Assembly: GCA_963836005.1 (NCBI GenBank) | Contig: CAWIHS010000001.1 | Location: forward strand, 124,001-188,000 | Origin: CAWIHS01 sp963836005 | Lineage (GTDB): Bacteria; Pseudomonadota; Gammaproteobacteria; GRL18 | Direction of reading: 5' to 3' | Length of the DNA: 64,000 nucleotides | Part shown: positions 52,726-62,355 of the stretch, piece by piece | Position numbering within the stretch: position 1 is the first letter of the stretch | How the letters are laid out: each line of letters opens with the position of its first letter | Program-made: the position numbers and the translations under genes | Notes under the pieces: model-generated | The model's database searches: none | The model's input: the letters and a program-made list of their open reading frames with translations, nothing else | What the model was told of the DNA's origin: nothing

Positions 52726-53619
52726 TCAGATTAAGTCATCTCGGGTTCTTTTTGCCCTGTCAAATACCTGCTGGAGGTAATCACCATCATCACGTTTTAT
52801 AGCCCTGGTTATTTGATCCAGATCCTGAGTAAAAAGATCAATGTGTTCCAGCAGTGCATCCTTGTTTGCCAGACAAATGTCCCGCCACATCACCGGGTCG
52901 CTGGATGCAATTCGGGTAAAATCTTTAAATCCCCCGGCCGCAAAGTCAAATATTTCCTGTTTTTGATCCACCCTGGTCAATGTGTCAACCAGTGAAAATG
53001 CCAGCAAATGAGGTAAATGACTGGTAGCCGCCAGTACCCGGTCATGATGCGCATAATCCATTCTCACAACATGAGCTCCTGCTGCCTGCCAAAGACAGGT
53101 GATCAGTTTCAGGGCATCGGTGTCACTGCCCTCCAGAGGCGTGAGGATAACTCGATGGTCTTGATACAGCCCGGAAAAAGAGGCCGCTACGCCACTGTTT
53201 TCAGTTCCGGCTATAGGGTGTCCAGGGATAAAAAACGCCGGAACATAACCAAATACCTGTTTAACTGCATTGATAACATTGGTTTTGGTACTGCCGGCAT
53301 CCGTAATGATAACTCCGTCTTTGAGACTGCTTTTGATTTCGCTTAAGATCTGTTTGATCGAGCCCACCGGCGTGGCAATAAATATCATATCTGCATTGTG
53401 TACTGCCGTCTTTAAATCCAGTGTATAGTCATCGATGACATTCAGGTTCACGGCCTGTTTTAAATTGTCTTCATTCCGACCGTAACCGGTAATATGCTGT
53501 ACGCATCCCGCTTCTCTAACAGCACGCGCAAATGAACCGCCGATCAGGCCTACACCAATAACAGTTAAATTGTTAACTGCGCATAAACATCTGCAAGCTT
53601 CAGCAGGTCGAGAATTCAC
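52726..53619 (-). CDS. tyrA: Prephenate dehydrogenase
   Basis: The 297-residue enzyme makes 4-hydroxyphenylpyruvate (or arogenate to tyrosine). The Rossmann motif VIGVGLIGGSFARA, then FIATPVGSIKQIL, GHPIAGTENSG, and ATSHLPHLLAF with the catalytic His are clear. It starts at a GTG forming a GTGA overlap with the hisC stop, so coupled translation is likely. Most relatives continue into aroA, which is absent; the strand ends here. Confidence 0.95.
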   Translation of the reverse strand: MNSRPAEACRCLCAVNNLTVIGVGLIGGSFARAVREAGCVQHITGYGRNEDNLKQAVNLNVIDDYTLDLKTAVHNADMIFIATPVGSIKQILSEIKSSLKDGVIITDAGSTKTNVINAVKQVFGYVPAFFIPGHPIAGTENSGVAASFSGLYQDHRVILTPLEGSDTDALKLITCLWQAAGAHVVRMDYAHHDRVLAATSHLPHLLAFSLVDTLTRVDQKQEIFDFAAGGFKDFTRIASSDPVMWRDICLANKDALLEHIDLFTQDLDQITRAIKRDDGDYLQQVFDRAKRTRDDLI

Positions 53620-54743
53620 TTGCTCATAACCTTGTGTAATGCACTGATCATTCTCTGGTTTTCATCCATGGTACCTACAGATATACGCAAATGTTCAGGC
53701 ATTTGATAATTAGCCACAGGTCGAACGATAACCCCTTCCGCTAGCAGTTGTGCATATATTTCGGCACTGTCTGGTCCGGTTTGCAGACAAACAAAATTAC
53801 CTGCAGAAGGAATATAGGGTAAATCTGCGAGTATAAATCCGCGGGTTAGAAACTCCATTCCCTGCCAGTTCAGTTCCACAACCTGCTGTATATAATCCTG
53901 ATCAGTCAGAGCAATGGCTGCTGCCTCAAGCGCCAGACTATTGTTATTAAAAGGCTGCCGCACACGATTTAGTACATCTGCAACTTCTGCTGATGATAAT
54001 GCATAACCTACTCTTAAACCTGCCAGCCCATAGGCCTTGGAAAAAGTACGCGTGACCACCAAATTGGAATAATCATTCAACCAGGGTAAAACAGACTGAT
54101 AATTCTCTGAAAATCCGGACTTTGGGTGAACTGCATATTCTTCATAGGCTTCATCAACTACAATCAATATATTATCAGGGACCTGATTAATAAAAGCCTT
54201 CAGAGCTGCAGCGCCCAGACAGGTTCCAGTAGGATTATTGGGGTTGGCAATAAAAATCAGCCTGGTATTATCATTTATAGCCTTTAACATGGCATTTAAA
54301 TCATAACCCCACGCCATCGCTTCTGTGACCACCGCCGTAGCCCCGACTGCCTGGGTGACAATGGGATAAACCGCAAAGGCATATTGGGAAAATATGACTT
54401 CATCCCCGGGCCCGGCAAAAGCTCTGGCAAGTAATTCCAGAACATCATTGGATCCATTCCCTAAGGTGATCTGAGAAATATGGATCGATAACATGTCTGC
54501 CAGTCGGTTTTTTAACCCAAATCCGTTTCCATCAGGATAACGGGACAATTCAGCAGGCCTGGAGAGTATTTTTGCCAGATGTGCCGTTACTTTCGGACTC
54601 GGTCCCAAAGGATTTTCATTAGAGGCAAGCTTGACGGCGTCAGTAATACCGTACTCACGTTCCAGTTCCTCTATAGGTTTGCCTGGCTGGTAAGCCTGAA
54701 GCTTGCGCACCCCGGGAACCGCTAGCTGAGTAAAATTTATCAT
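53616..54743 (-). CDS. hisC: Histidinol-phosphate aminotransferase
   Basis: The 375-residue class I/II aminotransferase has ASNENPLGPSPK, FIANPNNPTG, VVDEAYEEY, and the PLP-lysine region TRTFSKAYGLAGLRVGYAL. In this aromatic cluster the HisC2-type enzyme probably serves both histidinol phosphate and aromatic amino acids. It lies between pheA (3-base gap) and tyrA (4-base overlap). Confidence 0.94.
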   Translation of the reverse strand: MINFTQLAVPGVRKLQAYQPGKPIEELEREYGITDAVKLASNENPLGPSPKVTAHLAKILSRPAELSRYPDGNGFGLKNRLADMLSIHISQITLGNGSNDVLELLARAFAGPGDEVIFSQYAFAVYPIVTQAVGATAVVTEAMAWGYDLNAMLKAINDNTRLIFIANPNNPTGTCLGAAALKAFINQVPDNILIVVDEAYEEYAVHPKSGFSENYQSVLPWLNDYSNLVVTRTFSKAYGLAGLRVGYALSSAEVADVLNRVRQPFNNNSLALEAAAIALTDQDYIQQVVELNWQGMEFLTRGFILADLPYIPSAGNFVCLQTGPDSAEIYAQLLAEGVIVRPVANYQMPEHLRISVGTMDENQRMISALHKVMSK

Positions 54744-54746
54744 TAT

Positions 54747-55868
54747 TTATAAAACCGCTTTGGGGTAGGAACCTAAAATTTTAAGTAAGCTGGCTTCTTT
54801 TTTAATTTCTTCAAGTGCTTTTTTTACCGCAGTCTGTGACAGATGTCCGTCTATATCGACAAAAAATAAATATTGCCACAAACCACTTCTGGAAGGTCGT
54901 GATTCAATGCGTGTCATGGACAGGCCATTATCTGCAATGGGTTTTAGCAAACTTTGCAAAGCACCTGGTTTATTAGCAGCCGTAAACATAATAGACGTTT
55001 TATCAAAACAGATCGTATCCTCCAATTGGCTGCAGCTCGATTCTACATTCTGTTTACCCAGAATGATAAAGCGGGTGGTATTATTGGGTTCATCTTCAAT
55101 ATTCTCTGCAACGATGGCCAGTTTATATATTTCAGCAGCGGCACTACTGCCAATGGCCGCTGCGCCGCTTTCAGTTGCGGCCATTTTTGCCGCTTCAGCA
55201 TTACTGTTAACAGCTATACGTTCTATCTCCGGTAGTTGACGATCAAGCCATTCACGACACTGGGCCAGAGACTGCTGATGGGAATAAATCTTTGTGATGG
55301 TTGATAAATCGGCTGTCTGGCTCATGAGATATTGATGAATTCGCAGAGTCACTTCACCGCATATTTTTAAGGGTGATTCAATCAGCATATCCAGTGTATG
55401 GCTGATCACGCCTTCCGTGGAGTTTTCTACCGGAACCACGCCATAATGACAGGAACCTGCATCTACTTCACGAAAGACTTCATCAATTGTGGTCAACGGT
55501 ATGGTATTAATAGAGTGACCAAAGTGTTTCAGAGCAGCTGCCTGAGTAAAGGTTCCCTCTGGTCCCAGAAAAGCAATCTTCAGCGGCATTTCCAGAGCAA
55601 GGCAGGCAGACATGATCTCCCTGAACAGTCGGGCAACTTCTTCATTACTCAGGGGACCGGTGTTGCGTGCCATAACCCTGCGCAGCACCGCAGCTTCGCG
55701 TTCAGGACGATAAAATAATATCGCTTCGCCTGCTTTTACGCCGGTCTGCTTAACTTCCGCGACCTGCTGTGCACAACGAGCACGTTGATTTAATAATGTC
55801 TGTAACTGCTCATCAATGGAATCAATTTGGTCACGCAGCATTGAAAGTGATTGTAGATCCTGACTCAA
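54747..55868 (-). CDS. pheA: Chorismate mutase / prephenate dehydratase (P-protein)
   Basis: The 373-residue bifunctional protein has an N-terminal chorismate mutase (LRDQIDSIDEQLQTLLNQRARCAQQVAEVK), a prephenate dehydratase domain (FLGPEGTFTQAAALKHFG; VPVENSTEGVI) and a C-terminal ACT domain (NKPGALQSLLKPIADNGLSMTRIESRPS) for feedback by phenylalanine. The GALQ and ESRP segments form the allosteric site. Order serA-pheA-hisC-tyrA fits gammaproteobacteria. Confidence 0.96.
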   Translation of the reverse strand: MSQDLQSLSMLRDQIDSIDEQLQTLLNQRARCAQQVAEVKQTGVKAGEAILFYRPEREAAVLRRVMARNTGPLSNEEVARLFREIMSACLALEMPLKIAFLGPEGTFTQAAALKHFGHSINTIPLTTIDEVFREVDAGSCHYGVVPVENSTEGVISHTLDMLIESPLKICGEVTLRIHQYLMSQTADLSTITKIYSHQQSLAQCREWLDRQLPEIERIAVNSNAEAAKMAATESGAAAIGSSAAAEIYKLAIVAENIEDEPNNTTRFIILGKQNVESSCSQLEDTICFDKTSIMFTAANKPGALQSLLKPIADNGLSMTRIESRPSRSGLWQYLFFVDIDGHLSQTAVKKALEEIKKEASLLKILGSYPKAVL

Positions 55869-55945
55869 TTATTTTTCCTTTAAATCAAAGTATAATCCTG
55901 TTGTCATCAATGCAAATCATCAATAGTGCTGTTCAGCTGCATTAG

Positions 55946-57112
55946 TTAGCTGAGCACGCGAACAGAGAGTACCCCTTTAATGGCCCGCACAGCTTCAACC
56001 ACCTTATCATTGATCTCATTGTTAACATCAACGATAGTATAAGCCAGTTCGCCTTTGGATTTATTGACCATATCCAGAATATTTAATCCAGCATCAGCCA
56101 GCACGGATGAAATCTGGCCTACCATATTGGGAACATTACTATTGGCAATAGTCAGGCGGATACCCTGTCCCCGAGGCATGCGGACGTCAGGAAAGTTAAC
56201 CGACAGCTTTATGTTTCCATGCTCAAGATAATCACGTACATTTTTGGTAACAATAATCGCGCAGTTATCTTCAGCGTCCTGCGTAGATGCCCCCAGATGC
56301 GGCAAGGTGACTACATTGGGAATATTTTTCAGTGTGTTATTTGGAAAATCATTAACATAGCCATAAAGATCGCCACTCTTAAGGGCTGCTGCCATGGCCT
56401 TATCATCGATAATACCCGAACGGGCAAAATTGAGGATTATAGCGCCTTTCTTTAAAAGTTTAATCCGATCAGCATTGAGCATGTTTTTAGTGACATCAAT
56501 CAGGGGAACATGAAATGTCATAAAATCAACCTGCCCTAACATTTCATCAAAACTGATTGCCTGTTTCACATTGGATGAAATTTTCCAGGCACTTTCTACC
56601 GTTATTCCAGGATCAAAACCTATGACTTCCATACCCAGCAATTCCGCCATATTGGCAACAGCCCTGCCAATAGCCCCTAGTCCTACGACACCCATGGTTT
56701 TTCCAGGTAATTCAAACCCGCCAAACTGTTTTTTTCCGGCTTCCACCGCTTTACTGATGTATTCATCAGAACCCTCCAGATTGCTGGCAAATTGCCAGGC
56801 AGGTGCAATATGCCGGCAGGACATTAACATCCCGGCCAGTACCAGTTCTTTAACCGCGTTTGCATTAGCACCGGGAGCATTGAAAACCGGTATCCCCAGG
56901 TCACTCATTTTATCTACAGGAATATTATTGACACCAGTACCTGCCCGTCCAACTGCTTTTAAACTAGCAGGTATTTCCATATCATGCATTTTAAAGGAGC
57001 GCAGTAAAATGGCATCTGGATGCTGGATTTCAGAAGCTACTTCATAATGATCTCTGGGTAATTCCTCAAGACCAGCCAGCGAAATATTATTCAGGGTAAG
57101 AATTTTATTCAT
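55946..57112 (-). CDS. serA: D-3-phosphoglycerate dehydrogenase
   Basis: The 388-residue NAD-dependent enzyme starts serine synthesis. It has the Rossmann motif GVVGLGAIGRAVANMAELLGMEVIGFDPG, the arginine in NFARSGIID, the catalytic His in LPHLGASTQDAEDN, and a C-terminal ACT-like domain (QISSVLADAGLNILDMVNKSKGELAYTIVDV). It lacks the E. coli-type intermediate length and matches the short type found beside serC. serC is upstream on the same strand. Confidence 0.92.
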   Translation of the reverse strand: MNKILTLNNISLAGLEELPRDHYEVASEIQHPDAILLRSFKMHDMEIPASLKAVGRAGTGVNNIPVDKMSDLGIPVFNAPGANANAVKELVLAGMLMSCRHIAPAWQFASNLEGSDEYISKAVEAGKKQFGGFELPGKTMGVVGLGAIGRAVANMAELLGMEVIGFDPGITVESAWKISSNVKQAISFDEMLGQVDFMTFHVPLIDVTKNMLNADRIKLLKKGAIILNFARSGIIDDKAMAAALKSGDLYGYVNDFPNNTLKNIPNVVTLPHLGASTQDAEDNCAIIVTKNVRDYLEHGNIKLSVNFPDVRMPRGQGIRLTIANSNVPNMVGQISSVLADAGLNILDMVNKSKGELAYTIVDVNNEINDKVVEAVRAIKGVLSVRVLS

Positions 57113-57154
57113 ATTGATTGTCCATATAGTATTCGAATAAGTTCAGTCTATAGA

Positions 57155-58237
57155 TTAACTATTGGCCTGAGCAAAATCATTCATAAAGTCAACCAGTGCA
57201 TCAACTCCTGCTACAGGCATGGCATTATAAATGCTGGCGCGCATGCCGCCGACCGAACGATGTCCTTTTAAGGTTTTAAGTCCCCTGTCAGCAGCCTGTT
57301 CGAGGAAAGCCGCATCCAGATCAGCGTTTTTTAAGGTAAACGGAACATTCATCCAGGAACGATACCGCTTCTCAACCGGGTTATCAAAAAAATCAGCAGC
57401 ATCAATTGCAGCATACAGTTTGGCTGCCTTTAGCTGATTGATTCTGCCCATTTCTTCAATGCCGCCATTTTCAAGCAGCCACTGAAATACCAGTCCAGCC
57501 ATATACCAGCTGTATGTGGGGGGAGTGTTATACATAGAGTCATTATCGGCGTGGGTTTTATAATTCATCATCGCCGGAACTGAATCAGTCGCCATACCGA
57601 TTAAATCATCACGAATAATAACCAGAGTTAAGCCTGCAGGCCCCACATTTTTCTGTGCGCCGGCATATATCAGACCGAATTTTGATACATCAACTGGGCG
57701 TGACAATATGGTTGAAGACATATCAGCAACCAGGGGAACCGTTCCCGTATCAGGTATATAATCGAATTCTACGCCGCCAATAGTTTCATTGGGTGTGTAA
57801 TGAACATAGGCCGCATCAGGATTCAGGCTCCAGGTGGAAAATTCCGGAACCGTTGTGAAGGCGGAATCTTCAGACGTAGCAGCGACATTCACATCACAGA
57901 AGCGTCGGGCTTCAGCTATCGCTTTTTTTGACCACATGCCGGTATTGATATAATCGGCGCTCTGCTTATTACCCAGAAGATTCATAGGTATGGCAGCAAA
58001 CTGACTGCTGGCACCTCCCTGAAGAAACAGAATTTTATAATTATCAGGGATCGACAGAATAGTTCTCAAGTCTGCTTCTGCTCTGGATGCAATAGACATA
58101 AAGGCCTTACCACGATGGGACATCTCCATAACAGACATCCCTTCATCGCCCCATTCAAGCATTTCTTCACTGGCTTTTTTAATCACCGCTTCAGGTATCA
58201 TTGCCGGACCGGCGCTAAAATTATAAACTCGAGACAT
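57155..58237 (-). CDS. serC: Phosphoserine aminotransferase
   Basis: The 360-residue PLP enzyme converts 3-phosphohydroxypyruvate to phosphoserine. It starts with VYNFSAGPAMIPEAV and has FLQGGASSQFAAIPMN, VADMSSTILSRPVDVSKFGLIYAGAQKNVGPAGL with the PLP lysine in AQKN, and the C-terminal GHRSVGGMRASIYNAMP. It lies between gyrA and serA on one strand, the standard arrangement. Confidence 0.97.
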   Translation of the reverse strand: MSRVYNFSAGPAMIPEAVIKKASEEMLEWGDEGMSVMEMSHRGKAFMSIASRAEADLRTILSIPDNYKILFLQGGASSQFAAIPMNLLGNKQSADYINTGMWSKKAIAEARRFCDVNVAATSEDSAFTTVPEFSTWSLNPDAAYVHYTPNETIGGVEFDYIPDTGTVPLVADMSSTILSRPVDVSKFGLIYAGAQKNVGPAGLTLVIIRDDLIGMATDSVPAMMNYKTHADNDSMYNTPPTYSWYMAGLVFQWLLENGGIEEMGRINQLKAAKLYAAIDAADFFDNPVEKRYRSWMNVPFTLKNADLDAAFLEQAADRGLKTLKGHRSVGGMRASIYNAMPVAGVDALVDFMNDFAQANS

Positions 58238-58316
58238 TTTGTATCCTTTAATTAAATAAATTTTCTGCTATTTTTTAGCTCATTCTTAGAAACTATCGCC
58301 TGAAATACAGGCGTCA

Positions 58317-60944
58317 TTATTCTGTTGGGGTTTCGTCTACTGTTTGACCTTCTGCATCATCTTCATCTTCATCTTCATCTGCATCAATAATAGTTTCACA
58401 AACTCGTTCTATTTCAACCAGTTTTTCATTTTTGGTCAAACGAATCAAGCGCACGCCCTGGGTGTTACGCCCTACTACAGATATTTCGCTAGAACGAGTT
58501 CGAACCACGGTACCACCATCAGTGATCAGCATAATCTCATCGCTCTCTTCTAACAGACAGGCACCTACCATGGCGCCATTACGCTCAGAGGTTTTAATGG
58601 CGAGAACTCCCATACCGCCACGGCCTTTGACGGGATATTCAGAAATTCTGGTACGTTTACCATATCCATTTTCAGTAGCCGCCAGAACGTAATTTGCAGC
58701 ATCGTCTTGCGCTGCATTTTCTGCTTCGTGTTCAGGCACCACGATTAATGAATTAACCTTATGTCCATCCGTTAATTTAATCCCCCGAACCCCCGTGGCC
58801 GTTCTTCCCATGGAACGAATATGTTTTTCATTAAAACGAATAGCCTTGCCTTCCGTGGTAAACAACATGACATCCTGCTGACCATCTGTGAGCGCTACAT
58901 TAACCAGCTCATCACCTTCACGCAATTCGACTGCACGTATACCATTAGCTCGCGGACGTGAATATTCAAGCAGGGCGGTTTTTTTGACTGTTCCAGAACT
59001 GGTAGCCATGAGCAGGTATTTGCCAGCTTCAAATTCCTTGATGGGAAGAATGGCGTTGACTTTTTCATTTTCAGAGAGAGGCAGCAGGTTAATGATCGGG
59101 CGTCCTCTGGAACCTCGGCTGGCCACAGGCAATTCATAGACCTTTTTCCAGTAGACTTTACCTGCATTAGTGAAACAGAGGATCATGTCGTGGCTTGAGG
59201 CGACAAACAGTTTGTCAATAAAATCCTCTTCTTTCATGGAGGTGGCCGATTTCCCTTTGCCGCCGCGACGTTGTGCAGAATAATCAGCCAGAGGCTGTGT
59301 TTTGACATACCCCTCATGTGATAAAGTAACCACACGATCTTCTTCAGTTATCATATCGGCCAGGGTTAAATCATCCACGGATTCCCTAATTTCAGTTCGC
59401 CGTTCATCGCCATATTGGGTTCTAATTAAATCCAGCTCATCGCGAATCACACCCATTAATACTTCAGTACTGCCGAGGATAGTCAGATACCATTCAATTT
59501 GTTTGATAATTTCTCTGTATTCGCTGACAATTTTTTCTATCTCCAGCCCTGTCAGCCGATGCAGACGCAAATCCAGGATCGCCTGAGCCTGAATCGGTGA
59601 CAGGTGATAAGCACCATTATGCAGACCGAATTGGGGTTCCAGATCCTCCGGTCGTGAAGCCTCACCGCCTGCGGATAATAGCTCACTCACCAGACCAGGT
59701 TCCCAGTTGGTTGCAAGGAGTTTTTCCTTGGCTTCAGCAGGATTGGCTGATGCTTTGATAAGCTTGATCAATGGATCTATATTGGCCAGAGCAACGGCCT
59801 GACCTTCAAGGATATGCGCCCTGCCCCTGGCTTTTCTTAATTCATAAACGGTTCGGCGATTGACGACTTCACGTCTATGCAGAATAAAGGCTTCTATCAG
59901 CTGTTTCAAATTGAACAGCCTGGGCTGCCCCTCAATCAGAGCGACGATGTTGATCCCAAAAACATTCTGCATGGCAGTATGCTTATAGAGATTATTTAAT
60001 ACGACATCTGTCTGATCACCGCGTTTTATTTCAATAACCATACGCATGCCGTCTTTATCTGACTCATCACGCAGCTCGGAAATACCCTCAATTTTCTTTT
60101 CCTTGACCAGCTCAGCAATACGTTCAATCAGACGTGCCTTGTTGACCTGGTAGGGTAATTCCGTAACAACAATACGTTCACGGTTATTATTAAACTCTTC
60201 AATTTCAGTTCGGGCCCGGACTTTAATTCGCCCGCGTCCTGTATGGTAGGCCTCATGAATGCCTCGCTCCCCGTTAATAATGCCTGCTGTGGGAAAATCA
60301 GGGCCGGGAATGTAATTTATCAGTTCTGGAATGCTGATCTGCGGATTATCAATATAAGCCAGACAGGCATTGATGACTTCAGTTAAATTGTGCGGCGGAA
60401 TATTGGTAGCCATACCCACAGCAATGCCAGATGAGCCATTGATCAGTAAGTTGGGTATTTTGGTAGGCAGAACGACCGGTTCAAATTCAGACTCATCATA
60501 GTTGGGAATAAAATCGACGGTTTCCTTGTCGATATCAGCCAGTAATTCGTGCGAGATTCTGGCCATTCTAACTTCGGTATAACGCATCGCAGCAGGTGAA
60601 TCACCATCTACAGAACCAAAGTTACCCTGTCCATCTACAAGCATATAACGCAGCGAAAAATTCTGCGCCATGCGCACAATAGTATCGTATACGGCTGTAT
60701 CACCGTGAGGATGGTATTTACCCAGCACATCACCCACGATACGAGCAGATTTTTTATACGGCTTGTTCCAGTCCATGCCCGTTTCATGCATCGCATAAAT
60801 GACACGACGATGTACTGGTTTCAGACCATCTCGAACATCGGGAAGTGCGCGTCCTACAATCACGCTCATGGCGTAATCCATATAGGACTGTTTCATTTCC
60901 TCCTCAATATTTATATGAAGGACTTCTTTTGCAAAATCTGCCAT
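58317..60944 (-). CDS. gyrA: DNA gyrase subunit A
   Basis: The 875-residue subunit breaks and rejoins DNA. The catalytic tyrosine is Tyr122 in AAMRYTE. The quinolone-resistance region reads GKYHPHGDTAVYDTIV with Thr83 and Asp87 (E. coli numbering; E. coli has Ser83). The C-terminal domain has the GyrA-box QRRGGKGKSA and pinwheel repeats, ending in an acidic tail (DADEDEDEDDAEG). The gene heads the serC-serA-pheA-hisC-tyrA run. Confidence 0.98.
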   Translation of the reverse strand: MADFAKEVLHINIEEEMKQSYMDYAMSVIVGRALPDVRDGLKPVHRRVIYAMHETGMDWNKPYKKSARIVGDVLGKYHPHGDTAVYDTIVRMAQNFSLRYMLVDGQGNFGSVDGDSPAAMRYTEVRMARISHELLADIDKETVDFIPNYDESEFEPVVLPTKIPNLLINGSSGIAVGMATNIPPHNLTEVINACLAYIDNPQISIPELINYIPGPDFPTAGIINGERGIHEAYHTGRGRIKVRARTEIEEFNNNRERIVVTELPYQVNKARLIERIAELVKEKKIEGISELRDESDKDGMRMVIEIKRGDQTDVVLNNLYKHTAMQNVFGINIVALIEGQPRLFNLKQLIEAFILHRREVVNRRTVYELRKARGRAHILEGQAVALANIDPLIKLIKASANPAEAKEKLLATNWEPGLVSELLSAGGEASRPEDLEPQFGLHNGAYHLSPIQAQAILDLRLHRLTGLEIEKIVSEYREIIKQIEWYLTILGSTEVLMGVIRDELDLIRTQYGDERRTEIRESVDDLTLADMITEEDRVVTLSHEGYVKTQPLADYSAQRRGGKGKSATSMKEEDFIDKLFVASSHDMILCFTNAGKVYWKKVYELPVASRGSRGRPIINLLPLSENEKVNAILPIKEFEAGKYLLMATSSGTVKKTALLEYSRPRANGIRAVELREGDELVNVALTDGQQDVMLFTTEGKAIRFNEKHIRSMGRTATGVRGIKLTDGHKVNSLIVVPEHEAENAAQDDAANYVLAATENGYGKRTRISEYPVKGRGGMGVLAIKTSERNGAMVGACLLEESDEIMLITDGGTVVRTRSSEISVVGRNTQGVRLIRLTKNEKLVEIERVCETIIDADEDEDEDDAEGQTVDETPTE

Positions 60945-61083
60945 TAACTATCCGTATTGTTATTCCAGAGTGTGCCTGATTTGATTAAATTTCTGCTCAC
61001 AGGCAAGGGCCAGAAAAGAGCAATATTCTAGCACATTTAATGGCAATATGTGCTGCCTACGAAGAGAAAACAGGGCATATTTT

Positions 61084-62163
61084 CTAATTTGACATCAAAG
61101 TATTCATTTTCTGACTATCTGGCTCCAGGACCACGCCTTTTTCAGTCACAATAGCATCAACCAGAGAGGCGGGTGTAACATCAAAAGCAGGATTCCAGGC
61201 ATCAGCGCCTTTAGCAGCAACAGGCTTACCTGAAATTTTCAGTACTTCATCAATGCAACGTTCTTCAAGAGGAATGTCATTGCCGCTTTTAATATTCATA
61301 TCAATGGTCGATGTTGGAGCAACGACCATAAACTTTATACCATGGTGACGTGCCAGAACCGCCAGTGCATAGGTGCCGATTTTATTAGCCACATCACCAT
61401 TTGAAGCAATGCGATCTGAGCCGACAATGATCCATTGTATCGGCTCCTGGCCGACCTTACTGGTCTTCATCAGATGCGCAGCAGCACCTTCGACCAGGAT
61501 AGAGACTGGAATATTATCATGCACCATTTCCCAGGCAGTTAAACGGGCACCCTGCAGCCAGGGTCTGGTTTCGTCGGCAAAAACCCGGCTGATTTTTCCA
61601 GCCGCGTATGCACTGCGAATAACCCCTAAAGCAGTGCCATAGCCGCCTGTTGCTAATGCCCCTGCGTTACAATGTGTTAAAACCGCTGTTTTGCTGCTAA
61701 TTAACTCAGCTCCCAGCTGACCCATTTTAAGATTTGCAGCAATATCATCTGCGTGTATCTGCTTTGCAATGGCCAGTAAAGAGGCAACTGGATCGGCTAC
61801 AGCGAGCCCATTGATCACCTCCTTCATCAAATCAATAGCCCAGAAAAGATTGACTGCCGTCGGACGTGATTGGGCCAATAAATCAAGATCGGCCTGCAGC
61901 AGCGATTTCCATTGAACCTTATCCTGCTGAAAGCGGTTTCTGGCAGCAATTACAATACCATAAGCAGCCGTGATACCGATGGCTGGAGCACCGCGCACAA
62001 CCATATCACTGATGGCTCTGGCCACTGATTCAATATCTGTTAATCGGAGATACGTAAGCGTACCCGGCAGCAAACGTTGATCCAGTAATTCCAGGTTATC
62101 ATCTTTCCAGATAATGGGTTTAATCGAATCATGTATTGCCCTTGAATCATTAATCATAATCAT
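61084..62163 (-). CDS. mtnA: S-methyl-5-thioribose-1-phosphate isomerase
   Basis: The 359-residue protein has the MtnA signatures: MVVRGAPAIGITAAYG near residue 50, LTHCNAGALATGGYGTALGVIRSA with the catalytic Cys, ADETRPWLQGARLTAWEM and IIVGSDRIASNGDVANKIGTY with the catalytic Asp. It isomerises methylthioribose-1-P to methylthioribulose-1-P in methionine salvage. A divergent gene encodes a deaminase of the same substrate group. Confidence 0.95.
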   Translation of the reverse strand: MIMINDSRAIHDSIKPIIWKDDNLELLDQRLLPGTLTYLRLTDIESVARAISDMVVRGAPAIGITAAYGIVIAARNRFQQDKVQWKSLLQADLDLLAQSRPTAVNLFWAIDLMKEVINGLAVADPVASLLAIAKQIHADDIAANLKMGQLGAELISSKTAVLTHCNAGALATGGYGTALGVIRSAYAAGKISRVFADETRPWLQGARLTAWEMVHDNIPVSILVEGAAAHLMKTSKVGQEPIQWIIVGSDRIASNGDVANKIGTYALAVLARHHGIKFMVVAPTSTIDMNIKSGNDIPLEERCIDEVLKISGKPVAAKGADAWNPAFDVTPASLVDAIVTEKGVVLEPDSQKMNTLMSN

Positions 62164-62355
62164 CCTTTGTCCTGCTTTTCGTTTGCATTATTTAATCATT
62201 ACATGCTATATCTATAAAAACCTGGTCACTGTTAAGCGAATATCTCTCATTTCTGTATAAGTGATTGCTGTCAGGTGATTGTGCAGGTACTACTCGGTAC
62301 AGGAGCTGCGCTGTTAAGTTTCACCTGTTTATACTCTAAGAGTATACATGGAACA

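Noticed and set aside
60680..60710. Acquired quinolone resistance from Thr83 in GyrA
   Set aside because: Thr at this site occurs naturally in many bacteria and Asp87 is unchanged, so no resistance claim is made.
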